A program made the translations under genes and the position numbers. Positions 43,565 through 50,858 of a stretch of DNA of 60,075 bases are shown piece after piece. The notes under the pieces were generated by a model that saw only the letters and a program-made list of their open reading frames with translations, was not told the origin of the DNA and did no database searches. The stretch lies in NCBI RefSeq assembly GCF_003994475.1, contig NZ_RZNY01000015.1, positions 96,231 through 156,305 of the forward strand, read 5' to 3'. Every line of letters starts with the position of its first letter. Positions within the stretch are counted from its first letter, which is position 1. This stretch comes from Paenibacillus anaericanus. Its GTDB lineage: Bacteria; Bacillota; Bacilli; Paenibacillales; Paenibacillaceae.

Positions 43565-44491
43565 CTAGTTTTTGTTTTTCATACAAAGATTCTTCCATCT
43601 TATGAGCCAATTATATTGTTCATCGCAAAAGTCTTTGGAAATGCTCGATAAACCTTGGCACCGAACGATCCTTGAAATGATCTGATAATGTCTTATTGCA
43701 ATAAAATCGAAAACAGCATAAAACTCATTGTCACTTAATGTGCGTATTTTACTATAACCCGAATAAAAGCGTTCATATAGACGCATAGTTCTATCGTAAG
43801 CAGCGTCATGAAAAAGATTGAAATTGGTATCGTCACTCATGTATGCCACATCCATACTCGGGTAATCGCCAGAAGCTTCGTCAAAATCAAAAAGAACATA
43901 CTGTCCGCTATGGTTTGTAATCATATTACCTGTATGAAGATCACCGTGAGAGAATCCTTTAGGAAGACTTTGCATGCGTTCCCACAATTTATTTCCATAG
44001 TGTTCAAGTTCTATTACTTTACCAGAATCAAAATCCAATTCTCGCATAATCGAAATATAGTCATCGATGTACACTAATTTTGTTCTGTTTATAAGTTTGT
44101 CAGGGTATTTTTCCATTAATTGATGTAGTGAACCTATTTGTTCTCCAATCAATTCTGCTTCAATCTTACCGTCTGGTGTATCACCTTCTATATACTCATA
44201 TACTATGCCTATGCAATTATCATCCTGCCAATTGAGGACGATGTGGCTATCATCTTGAACTGTCTGTACAATGGAAACAACCGGATAACTATTGGCTTTT
44301 AAATAATCAAGAATACGAACTGTCTGCAACGCGTCATCCGTTTTATTGCTGCGGTATACTTTTAACACATAGCGTTTATCCTCATTATGTAATAAAAAAA
44401 CTCTACCTATCATTTCCCTATGAAGCTCAATGTGTTGAATACCGATACGATATGAAAGATTGATTAGTTCAATAAGGTTACAATAATCCAT
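43565..44491 (-). CDS. aminoglycoside phosphotransferase (APH)-fold protein
   Basis: This 308-residue protein has KRYVLKVYRSNKTD (ATP-binding Lys), GFSHGDLHTGNMI with the catalytic HxDxxxxN and YVLFDFDEASGDYPSMDVAYM with the Mg-binding Asp. It phosphorylates a hydroxyl on a small molecule or is a homoserine-kinase relative. A resistance role is possible but unproven. Confidence 0.9.
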   Translation of the reverse strand: MDYCNLIELINLSYRIGIQHIELHREMIGRVFLLHNEDKRYVLKVYRSNKTDDALQTVRILDYLKANSYPVVSIVQTVQDDSHIVLNWQDDNCIGIVYEYIEGDTPDGKIEAELIGEQIGSLHQLMEKYPDKLINRTKLVYIDDYISIMRELDFDSGKVIELEHYGNKLWERMQSLPKGFSHGDLHTGNMITNHSGQYVLFDFDEASGDYPSMDVAYMSDDTNFNLFHDAAYDRTMRLYERFYSGYSKIRTLSDNEFYAVFDFIAIRHYQIISRIVRCQGLSSISKDFCDEQYNWLIRWKNLCMKNKN

Positions 44492-44525
44492 ATATTGAAT
44501 TCTCCTGAAAGTTTACTTATTTCAT

Positions 44526-44741
44526 TTAATAGTTGAGTTTATTATATGGTCTTTTTTCATTTTGTAATTTAATTATCACTTCATAAGCATCTGTGTCACT
44601 TTTCTGTGCTTTTATTGATTCGTCCTCTGTTACTTCGACTTCTATCATTAGATCCACTATTTCACCAGCATCATACTGTATAAAAAGTTTTTTATCTCTT
44701 TCGATTATTTCTATGCCATATCCAGAAAAGAGTGTTTCCAT
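44526..44741 (-). CDS. small acidic protein of unknown function
   Basis: This 71-residue protein begins at ATG 44741, six bases after GGAGG (the earlier ATG overlaps that RBS). It reads METLFSGYGIEIIERDKKLF and then IEVEVTEDESIKAQKSD, strands and helix without a known motif. Confidence 0.55.
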   Translation of the reverse strand: METLFSGYGIEIIERDKKLFIQYDAGEIVDLMIEVEVTEDESIKAQKSDTDAYEVIIKLQNEKRPYNKLNY

Positions 44742-44805
44742 GACTGACCTCCAATACTTCATATATTCTATAAGAGTGCTAGGTTACCAAAGTTCATACC
44801 CCTCA

Positions 44806-45237
44806 TTATCCGCCCACTAAATCAAATTCAGTCTCTTTTCCATTCTTAAAGATCTGGATCTTCTCATATTCTCGAACTTTACCCAAATTAAAGATTCTAA
44901 TGTTCTCTAATCTTTTATCAGTGTAATCATGTGTTCCTAGTTCTTCAAAATTAATTATTAAGGTTTGATCAAGTATTTGTGCTTTAATGGAATCAAGAAA
45001 TTTTGCTTCTTCTCCTTGAAGTACATTCGAATAATTAACTATTAGATATTGCTTGTCACCTACTGGTGAATATAAATATAAGCCGTTACTATTCTTAATT
45101 TTATCTACAAAGGTCTTGATATCGTTGTTGAGCCCTTGTAGATTCACTTCTTTAATCTCCGTGTCAGCATTATTGCATCCTGCTATAACAAATACGAATA
45201 ATATGTAGAGATATATCAAAGTACTCACTTTCTTCAT
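44806..45237 (-). CDS. lipoprotein of unknown function
   Basis: This 143-residue protein has a signal peptide with lipobox VIAGC (Cys20) and a soluble domain with NDIKTFVDKIKNSNGLYLY and a strand-rich second half. GGGAG lies eight bases before ATG 45237. Surface-located; family unrecognised. A repeat copy lies immediately upstream. Confidence 0.68.
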   Translation of the reverse strand: MKKVSTLIYLYILFVFVIAGCNNADTEIKEVNLQGLNNDIKTFVDKIKNSNGLYLYSPVGDKQYLIVNYSNVLQGEEAKFLDSIKAQILDQTLIINFEELGTHDYTDKRLENIRIFNLGKVREYEKIQIFKNGKETEFDLVGG

Positions 45238-45263
45238 TGTATCAACTCCCAATTTCCCAGAAT

Positions 45264-45400
45264 TTCTGATAACACTCAACTTTTCACGAAACGACCCAGC
45301 CTTAGATAACTCTTATCTTAGACTGGGTCGTTTGTTGTCTGTGCTTATTCTATTATTATAGATATGATAACCAATAAGTTAGCTTAAATAACTGACATCA
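45264..45400. repeat. interspersed repeat, full-length copy
   Basis: CTGATAACACTCAACTTTTCACGAAA (left arm), CGACCCAGCC, loop, GACTGGGTCG, TTTGTTGTCTGTGCTTATTC, TATTATTATAGATATGATAACC and a right end AAGTTAGCTTAAATAACTGACATC. The GGGGCGATAGCCC part is deleted. Confidence 0.88.
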
Positions 45401-45417
45401 TCGACCTTAGTGAACTA

Positions 45418-45840
45418 TTATTTTTTCACCTTAGCTAGGTCAATTAATTTTATAGTTTCTGGTATTTTTAATTTTGTCTTAGTTTCTTCAAAGTCCAAAA
45501 GATTCAATGGACCAATAATCTGATTTTGTTGTATATCAATAATCCAGTAATTCATTTTTGATTTATCCGGAATTTCATACCCGTTTGAACTTTTGGGATC
45601 TTTCATCATACTATATTGCATTACAAGTATAAAATCATCATTCCAGCCAACACTACCTACTTCTGTTGGAATAACAGCGGATCCCCATGAATCATCTGTA
45701 AGCTTAGGAGCAATAATAATTTGATGCCCTGATAATCTGACGACTGAATAATCTCCTGGTAAATCAATATCATAATCAGCCACTCCAGCGCATCCAATTA
45801 ATAAAATGAAAAGTGCTATTGAAAGTATTACTTTATACAT
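45418..45840 (-). CDS. DUF3997-like lipoprotein
   Basis: This 140-residue protein has a signal peptide with lipobox LIGC (Cys17), then YDIDLPGDYSVVRLSGHQIII and NYWIIDIQQNQIIGPL, a pattern that fits DUF3997. Surface-located, function unknown. Confidence 0.72.
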   Translation of the reverse strand: MYKVILSIALFILLIGCAGVADYDIDLPGDYSVVRLSGHQIIIAPKLTDDSWGSAVIPTEVGSVGWNDDFILVMQYSMMKDPKSSNGYEIPDKSKMNYWIIDIQQNQIIGPLNLLDFEETKTKLKIPETIKLIDLAKVKK

Positions 45841-45922
45841 ACACTTTTTCTACTCCTCTCCATTCAGTCTACAGAGCTCTCTGCATACTCACACTTCTCC
45901 GGAGTGCATCTTAAAGATATTA

Positions 45923-46456
45923 TTAATAACTTTCATCATTACAGAGAATACATCCGTGACATGATAAGTAAATACTATGTTTCTGACATTTAGGATAGCC
46001 GAAGGGGATTGTTGGGTTATTGTCACCCTCTTCAATCTCAGACCATTCTATGTAACTATTTATATTAATATTAGATTTATCAAAGATATCAATCATTAAC
46101 TTAAATTGTTCTAAGCATCCAATAACCCAATCTTTACGTGGTTCATAACTTAATCGTTCCCAGCCTAATCCTCCTATAGCATTAGATATGGCTCTGAGCA
46201 TGAAGTCTTTCTCTCTTTCAAAATTTTCTGTTGTCCATGGTATATCGTCAATATCAAAACCGACTGTTCCAATGCCTACCACAGATTGATCTTGTTGAGC
46301 TAACCATATTATTATTTCTTTTTCTCGATCTGCTTTAGCTAGAATCGACCCACTAATTGTCAACACCTCAATAAATACAGAAGTTAATCCATTTGACATT
46401 TTTATCGAATCAACTAAGTGTCTAAGATTTTCAGGCATTGATATTGAGTTTCCCAT
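45923..46456 (-). CDS. protein of unknown function with C-terminal Cys cluster
   Basis: This 177-residue protein starts at ATG 46456 after GGTGG. The central part reads QSVVGIGTVGFDIDDIPWTTENFEREK. The C-terminus CQKHSIYLSCHGCILC has four Cys in zinc-ribbon spacing. No family recognised. Confidence 0.55.
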   Translation of the reverse strand: MGNSISMPENLRHLVDSIKMSNGLTSVFIEVLTISGSILAKADREKEIIIWLAQQDQSVVGIGTVGFDIDDIPWTTENFEREKDFMLRAISNAIGGLGWERLSYEPRKDWVIGCLEQFKLMIDIFDKSNININSYIEWSEIEEGDNNPTIPFGYPKCQKHSIYLSCHGCILCNDESY

Positions 46457-46540
46457 AGATCTTTCCACCCTTTTCAAGTTTCAATAATTAATATCAAAAA
46501 TGGTTCATGGATTCCTGTCTTCTCCTTATTAAGCTAGTTT

Positions 46541-46615
46541 AAAATAATGTTTCGATATTCACGAAATGCCCTGCCTTAAATACCTCTTATCTTAGGACTG
46601 ATCAATTGTCGTTGG
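46541..46615. repeat. interspersed repeat, left arm plus degenerate hairpin
   Basis: AATAATGTTTCGATATTCACGAAA, TGCCCTGCC, loop TTAAATACCTCTTATC and TTAGGACTGATCAATTGTCG. The second stem half has mutated, so the hairpin no longer closes well. Confidence 0.72.
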
Positions 46616-47165
46616 GATTCAATTGTTGTTTATTCCAATCCTCTTTCAACATTCCGAATATAACATGATCTACAAAATGATCATAAAGCCATTCTGCCTG
46701 TCTTACTTTACCTTCATTCATAAATTTCAATCTTTCGGGTATTGCTCTACTCTTCATATTAAATTCCGCTGCTCGAATCTCTACTCTATTAAGCATTAAT
46801 TCATTAAATGCATAATCAATTAGTAACTTACAAGCTTTTGTCATAATTCCAAGCCCTTGATATTCATTACCAAGCCAATATCCAATCGATGTCTTTCTAT
46901 TTCCCCAATCAATGTTATGTAGACCAATACATCCTGCAATTTTATCTTTATAGAAGATCCCTAAACTCATTCCATTATTATCTGCAAATGCCTTAAGGTT
47001 AAATTGAATAAAATTCTTAATATTTTCAATACTTGTAGCATCAACCCAAGGTAACCATTCTCGTAGATATACCCGATCCTTATCACTTAACTTATATAGT
47101 TCTTCAGCATAACGTAATTCTAAAAGTTTCAATTGAGTATCGTCATTGATTTTATAACTAAGCAT
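46602..47165 (-). CDS. GNAT acetyltransferase, RimJ/RimL-like
   Basis: This 187-residue protein has LKLLELRYAEELYKLSDKDRVYLREWLPW, TSIGYWLGNEYQGLGIMTKACKLL and LNRVEIRAAEFNMKSRAIPERLKF, the pattern of RimL-type enzymes. Its stop codon overlaps the repeat's edge. Confidence 0.9.
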   Translation of the reverse strand: MLSYKINDDTQLKLLELRYAEELYKLSDKDRVYLREWLPWVDATSIENIKNFIQFNLKAFADNNGMSLGIFYKDKIAGCIGLHNIDWGNRKTSIGYWLGNEYQGLGIMTKACKLLIDYAFNELMLNRVEIRAAEFNMKSRAIPERLKFMNEGKVRQAEWLYDHFVDHVIFGMLKEDWNKQQLNPNDN

Positions 47166-47182
47166 GTAATTCCCCCCTGGCT

Positions 47183-47830
47183 CTAAATCATAGTACTTCT
47201 AAAATCACTTTGTATCCCCCATATTTCTTTAATAAAAATAGCTTTTTTAAAGCTATTTTCAATATCCTGGCCTTGTGTCGTCCACATATATGGAAATATA
47301 GATATCCCCTGATCACTAGTTAATACATTTACATCATCTAGCCAGTTACTCCATCTAAATGATTCGTAATATTTATTCAGATCACCATGTAATACCCAAT
47401 AAATAAAATCAGTATATCCTTTCCCTGTGTCTTCCCATTCCAAAGTATCTGGCGCAAAATAAAAAACATTACGAGAACTATTGTCAAATCCCCCTGTATT
47501 AATAGCAAAGATTCCTCCTACTACGTCATACGCCACAACAAATCCTTCTTCTAGAAGTGATAGATGCTTGTTATTAATTAGAGAGCCAAAAATCTCTGGG
47601 TGCCCCGAACCAAGTATGTACAACCAACCATGGTCAACAACTAAGCCTCCACACTCTAGAGCAATGGCTCCCATAGTAGATTTATTAGTGATTTGTAAAT
47701 GAACAAGCGCTTCTTCACCTTCAGCTCTTGTATTCTCAAGTATATGTATCTTTGCTTGTGAATCACGAATCCAATCTTGAATCATCGCCCATGCGTTATC
47801 TTCAAAGATAAGTTCTGAAAGATCTCTCAC
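47183..47830 (-). CDS. DUF2625 family protein
   Basis: This 215-residue protein has MGAIALECGGLVVDHGWLYILGSGHP, GGIFAINTGGFDNSSRNVFYFAPDTLEWEDTGKGYTDF and SFRWSNWLDDVNVL, the DUF2625 signature. It is related in style to SMI1/SUKH-type proteins; function unknown. Confidence 0.85.
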   Translation of the reverse strand: MRDLSELIFEDNAWAMIQDWIRDSQAKIHILENTRAEGEEALVHLQITNKSTMGAIALECGGLVVDHGWLYILGSGHPEIFGSLINNKHLSLLEEGFVVAYDVVGGIFAINTGGFDNSSRNVFYFAPDTLEWEDTGKGYTDFIYWVLHGDLNKYYESFRWSNWLDDVNVLTSDQGISIFPYMWTTQGQDIENSFKKAIFIKEIWGIQSDFRSTMI

Positions 47831-47935
47831 AAATTCTACTCCTTATTTAAAAATTACACTTCTTTATGTTCATCTATATAGGTTGTTGAGGTATGTAGAT
47901 ATAACTGGTCTGTCAATGTTTCATGCTCTTTTCGA

Positions 47936-48721
47936 TTAATCTGAAGGAAACAAACCTTGCTGCTTATTTATTACTTCCCAGCAAACAACTGAAGCGCTAT
48001 CCCTAACTCGATCTTTCATAATATTATCTAAAATCGTATGTAGATTTTGATCAATTCTATCTCCTTTTACAAATGAATTATACAGATTATGTGATGATTG
48101 ATAATATCCATCTCCATACTCTAATACTCCATCTGTTGCTAATACTATATAATTCGAACCATATCTCAGTTGTCTCCTACCAGAAGTGTAGCAAGGTACT
48201 GATAAATCAAATGTATTAACTTGCCCGACCCATTCAAAAAACTGTCTTTGATTAAGTCCATATTGATTAAACTTTGCTAAATCTGGATGAAACAAATAAG
48301 CCATACAATCCCCAATCGAAAACCACCATAAATACGCACCAGATTGATAACAAATCAGACAAGAAGTTTCACCTGTAATATCCTTGCATCGACTTTTAAA
48401 ATTGTCTTCAACAAACAAACTTAAGATGTAAGGTTCAATATCACTAAAAGCAGTCTCCGAACTACAAATCTTATGTATTTGATTACTATTATTCTTTAAA
48501 AGTTCAATAATAATCTCTGCACTTTCTGCACTATTATGGGCATCTAATAGGCAGGTAAATATCCAAGACCCATCTTCTTGCATTAAAAATAGGGCATCTT
48601 CATTTTTGAAAGCTCCATTGCTCTTACTGCCACCAAAGCAACCAATATGAATTGCTCCTAATGACTTTAGGGAAATTTGATCTAGAAATGGTTGCTTGCT
48701 TCCTATCCACTCATACTGCAT
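47936..48721 (-). CDS. PP2C-like protein phosphatase
   Basis: This 261-residue protein has WIFTCLLDAHNSAESAEIII (metal-site Asp in place of the usual DGHGG), YLWWFSIGDCMAYLF, YIVLATDGVLEYGDGYY and DSASVVCWEV, the PP2C order with its metal aspartates. It likely dephosphorylates Ser/Thr on an unknown protein. No partner kinase is visible. Confidence 0.82.
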   Translation of the reverse strand: MQYEWIGSKQPFLDQISLKSLGAIHIGCFGGSKSNGAFKNEDALFLMQEDGSWIFTCLLDAHNSAESAEIIIELLKNNSNQIHKICSSETAFSDIEPYILSLFVEDNFKSRCKDITGETSCLICYQSGAYLWWFSIGDCMAYLFHPDLAKFNQYGLNQRQFFEWVGQVNTFDLSVPCYTSGRRQLRYGSNYIVLATDGVLEYGDGYYQSSHNLYNSFVKGDRIDQNLHTILDNIMKDRVRDSASVVCWEVINKQQGLFPSD

Positions 48722-48736
48722 TAAGACTCCCCCTTC

Positions 48737-48781
48737 CTTACGTTCTTGTATCTACGAACGATTCATCGATATCTAGCGTAA
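48737..48781. repeat. interspersed repeat, arm-like remnant
   Basis: TTACGTTCTTGTATCTACGA and GATTCATCGATATCTAGCGTAA resemble the left arm and right end of the short form at 39395. It lies between the PP2C gene and the gene ending at 48782. Confidence 0.5.
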
Positions 48782-49273
48782 TTATTTTTTAAGTGTTAGT
48801 AATGTTAAGTTATTACTTATAGATTCAACATTAATATCATCAATAGTCCCTAAACTTGTTAGATTATATGGAATTAGCATCTTCTCAATCCCATATCTGC
48901 TTATTGTCAGTAGATAAAATGCCATGAGTAATCCATTAATAATATTTTTTTCTTTTTCCTCACGGACTACTAATTCATAAACAAAGACTTCTTTCTTGTC
49001 GTTCCCATATCTTAATGCTATGTGATAATCAAAAAATTTCTCAGTACTCTTACTTCCCAAATGACAAGCTAGCGGGAAATCAGATTTCTTAAAACTATTT
49101 ATGATCCCATCAGCCTCAATATTGGAAAATCTCTCAATCGAGCATCCTAAATCCGTTAATCCTTCATGAATAACGTGATAATAAGGATACTGTAAAAGAT
49201 GATCCCGAAACTTATCGATTAAATCTCCTTCAATAAAAACAGGATGGAGCACAATAATATCCCTCCACTTCAT
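48782..49273 (-). CDS. protein of unknown function
   Basis: This 163-residue soluble protein begins RDIIVLHPVFIEGDLIDKFRDHLLQYPYYHVIHEGL and has FDYHIALRYGNDKKEVFVYELVV. It overlaps the stop of the gene at 49270 by four bases, so the two are translated together. Confidence 0.58.
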   Translation of the reverse strand: MKWRDIIVLHPVFIEGDLIDKFRDHLLQYPYYHVIHEGLTDLGCSIERFSNIEADGIINSFKKSDFPLACHLGSKSTEKFFDYHIALRYGNDKKEVFVYELVVREEKEKNIINGLLMAFYLLTISRYGIEKMLIPYNLTSLGTIDDINVESISNNLTLLTLKK

Positions 49274-49599
49274 ATCCCGATCTTAATGTCATGTTTCAAT
49301 CCTTTAAATTTCAACCACTGTACTAATAATTCCTGTATTCTAAATCTATCTTTAGTATCTATAACCATGGTTTCATTAGTCATTAAATAATACTTTTCTT
49401 TAATCTGTTCTGTTTCTCCAAATATTAATAAGTCAAACTCCTTAACAGCAGGCATTTCAATTGCTATAGGCACGACGTAATCAGCCTCAACAAAATATAT
49501 AAAGCCTCCGCGACCGTGTGTTCTTAAATAAAATCCAGGACTTTGATTATCTTTAATATCTAATCTTATGGAATTAATGTTAAAGGAATTATTGCTCAT
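49270..49599 (-). CDS. protein of unknown function
   Basis: This 109-residue soluble protein contains SPGFYLRTHGRGGFIYFVEADYVVPIAIEMP and a helical end RFRIQELLVQWLKFKGLKHD. No family recognised. Its four-base ATGA overlap with the next gene marks a two-gene operon. Confidence 0.58.
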   Translation of the reverse strand: MSNNSFNINSIRLDIKDNQSPGFYLRTHGRGGFIYFVEADYVVPIAIEMPAVKEFDLLIFGETEQIKEKYYLMTNETMVIDTKDRFRIQELLVQWLKFKGLKHDIKIGI

Positions 49600-49662
49600 G
49601 TATCCTCCGCTTATTAATGTTCTTATGTGCTTATGATCTTATGCTTTTACCTCTGTAGTCGA

Positions 49663-50562
49663 TTAGTCAATCGTATAGATCCTCCATTGTCCTTCACGCT
49701 CACATAATTGTTTCCATTCATTCCATGCTTTTAGATATTCGGGCAAATCATCAGGATGATGCTTTACACTAAGGCCAATTCGGCAATATAAATGTATAAG
49801 TGCTTCTTCTATCAATCTTGACTTTTCTATATGTCCTTGTTCAAGAAATTCAAAGGAAGAAAATAAAGTTTCAATATTAATATCATCCGGTGAAGAACAG
49901 AACGCATAAAGAAAATCATAAATTATTGGTCCCACCATTGGCGAAGGATCGATTACACCGATTAGAGTGGATTGATTATATACAAAATTATGGACCCCTG
50001 TATCACCATGCAATAAAAACTTTTCACCTTGGTCTATATCATTATCGAATATTTTTTTCGCTTTTGAATTTACGAAGTTATAGTCATCTAGCGGCAAAAT
50101 ATTTCCTATATTTATTCTAGCTTCCTCAATACTTATTTGATTAAATTCTTTCCAGGTCTTTCGGGGGTATTCAATTCTCCCCCAAATATCATTTTCTTGA
50201 TAATGCACATATTTATTGAATAAATTTTTAACTAGAAGTGTTAACCAGCTCTTTTTCAATCCACGATTAAAATGAGTCGTACCGTCAATAAATGTATAGA
50301 CAAAATATGAACTGTCTTGTGCTGTTAATAGGATCTTTGGTAATAACTCTGAGTTCTGATAAGTTTCCAGCAACTTTTGAACTAATTGAATTTGACTTGG
50401 ATCATCAAATTTCAAAATATACTTATTATCTTGAGTTGATTCTAATCTTAATACAAGCCCTGATGTTGTGCCGGACAACCTTTGAACTCCAACAATTTCA
50501 TCGTTAATTTGATGTGATTGAAATAGCTCATTAATTTCCTGTATGGTTGGTTCAAGAATCAT
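49663..50562 (-). CDS. aminoglycoside phosphotransferase (APH)-fold protein
   Basis: This 299-residue protein has KYILKFDD (ATP-binding Lys), KFLLHGDTGVHNFVYNQ with the catalytic HGDxxxxN and LIGVIDPSPMVGPIIYDFLYAFCSS with the Mg-binding Asp. The small molecule that it phosphorylates is unknown. It is the last array gene before the NRPS operon. Confidence 0.88.
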   Translation of the reverse strand: MILEPTIQEINELFQSHQINDEIVGVQRLSGTTSGLVLRLESTQDNKYILKFDDPSQIQLVQKLLETYQNSELLPKILLTAQDSSYFVYTFIDGTTHFNRGLKKSWLTLLVKNLFNKYVHYQENDIWGRIEYPRKTWKEFNQISIEEARINIGNILPLDDYNFVNSKAKKIFDNDIDQGEKFLLHGDTGVHNFVYNQSTLIGVIDPSPMVGPIIYDFLYAFCSSPDDINIETLFSSFEFLEQGHIEKSRLIEEALIHLYCRIGLSVKHHPDDLPEYLKAWNEWKQLCEREGQWRIYTID

Positions 50563-50607
50563 ATCATCTGCTCCTTATGCATCTATTGTCTTTGCATTAA
50601 TTTCATA

Positions 50608-50758
50608 TATTGTTTATGTATTCACGAAACGCCCTAGCCTTAGATAACTCTTATCTTAGGCTGGGGCGTTTGTTGTCAGAGTTTATTCCATGATTATACA
50701 TCTGACAACAAAGGGGCGATAGCCCTGCAGCGTGAATTGTTATCAGCTGTCAGTTCCT
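50608..50758. repeat. interspersed repeat, full-length copy
   Basis: TTTATGTATTCACGAAA (left arm), CGCCCTAGCC, loop TTAGATAACTCTTATC, GGCTGGGGCG, TTTGTTGTC, TATTCCATGATTATACATCTGACAAC, AAAGGGGCGATAGCCC, GCAGCGTGAATTGTTATCAGCTGTC. This is the copy nearest to the NRPS operon and marks the edge of the array. The rest of 50563-50858 holds nothing I recognise. Confidence 0.9.
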
Positions 50759-50858
50759 TCTAAATAAATTCTGTAACTTCTTCATGATATTGCTCTTCAA
50801 GTGCGTCGACTGACCATCTCATCCCATCCCTGTGTAGTCAATTTCTCCAACTCTAAAT

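Noticed and set aside
3304..50758. CRISPR array
   Set aside because: The repeats are 60-150 bases long, spaced by whole genes, and there are no cas genes or regular short spacers.
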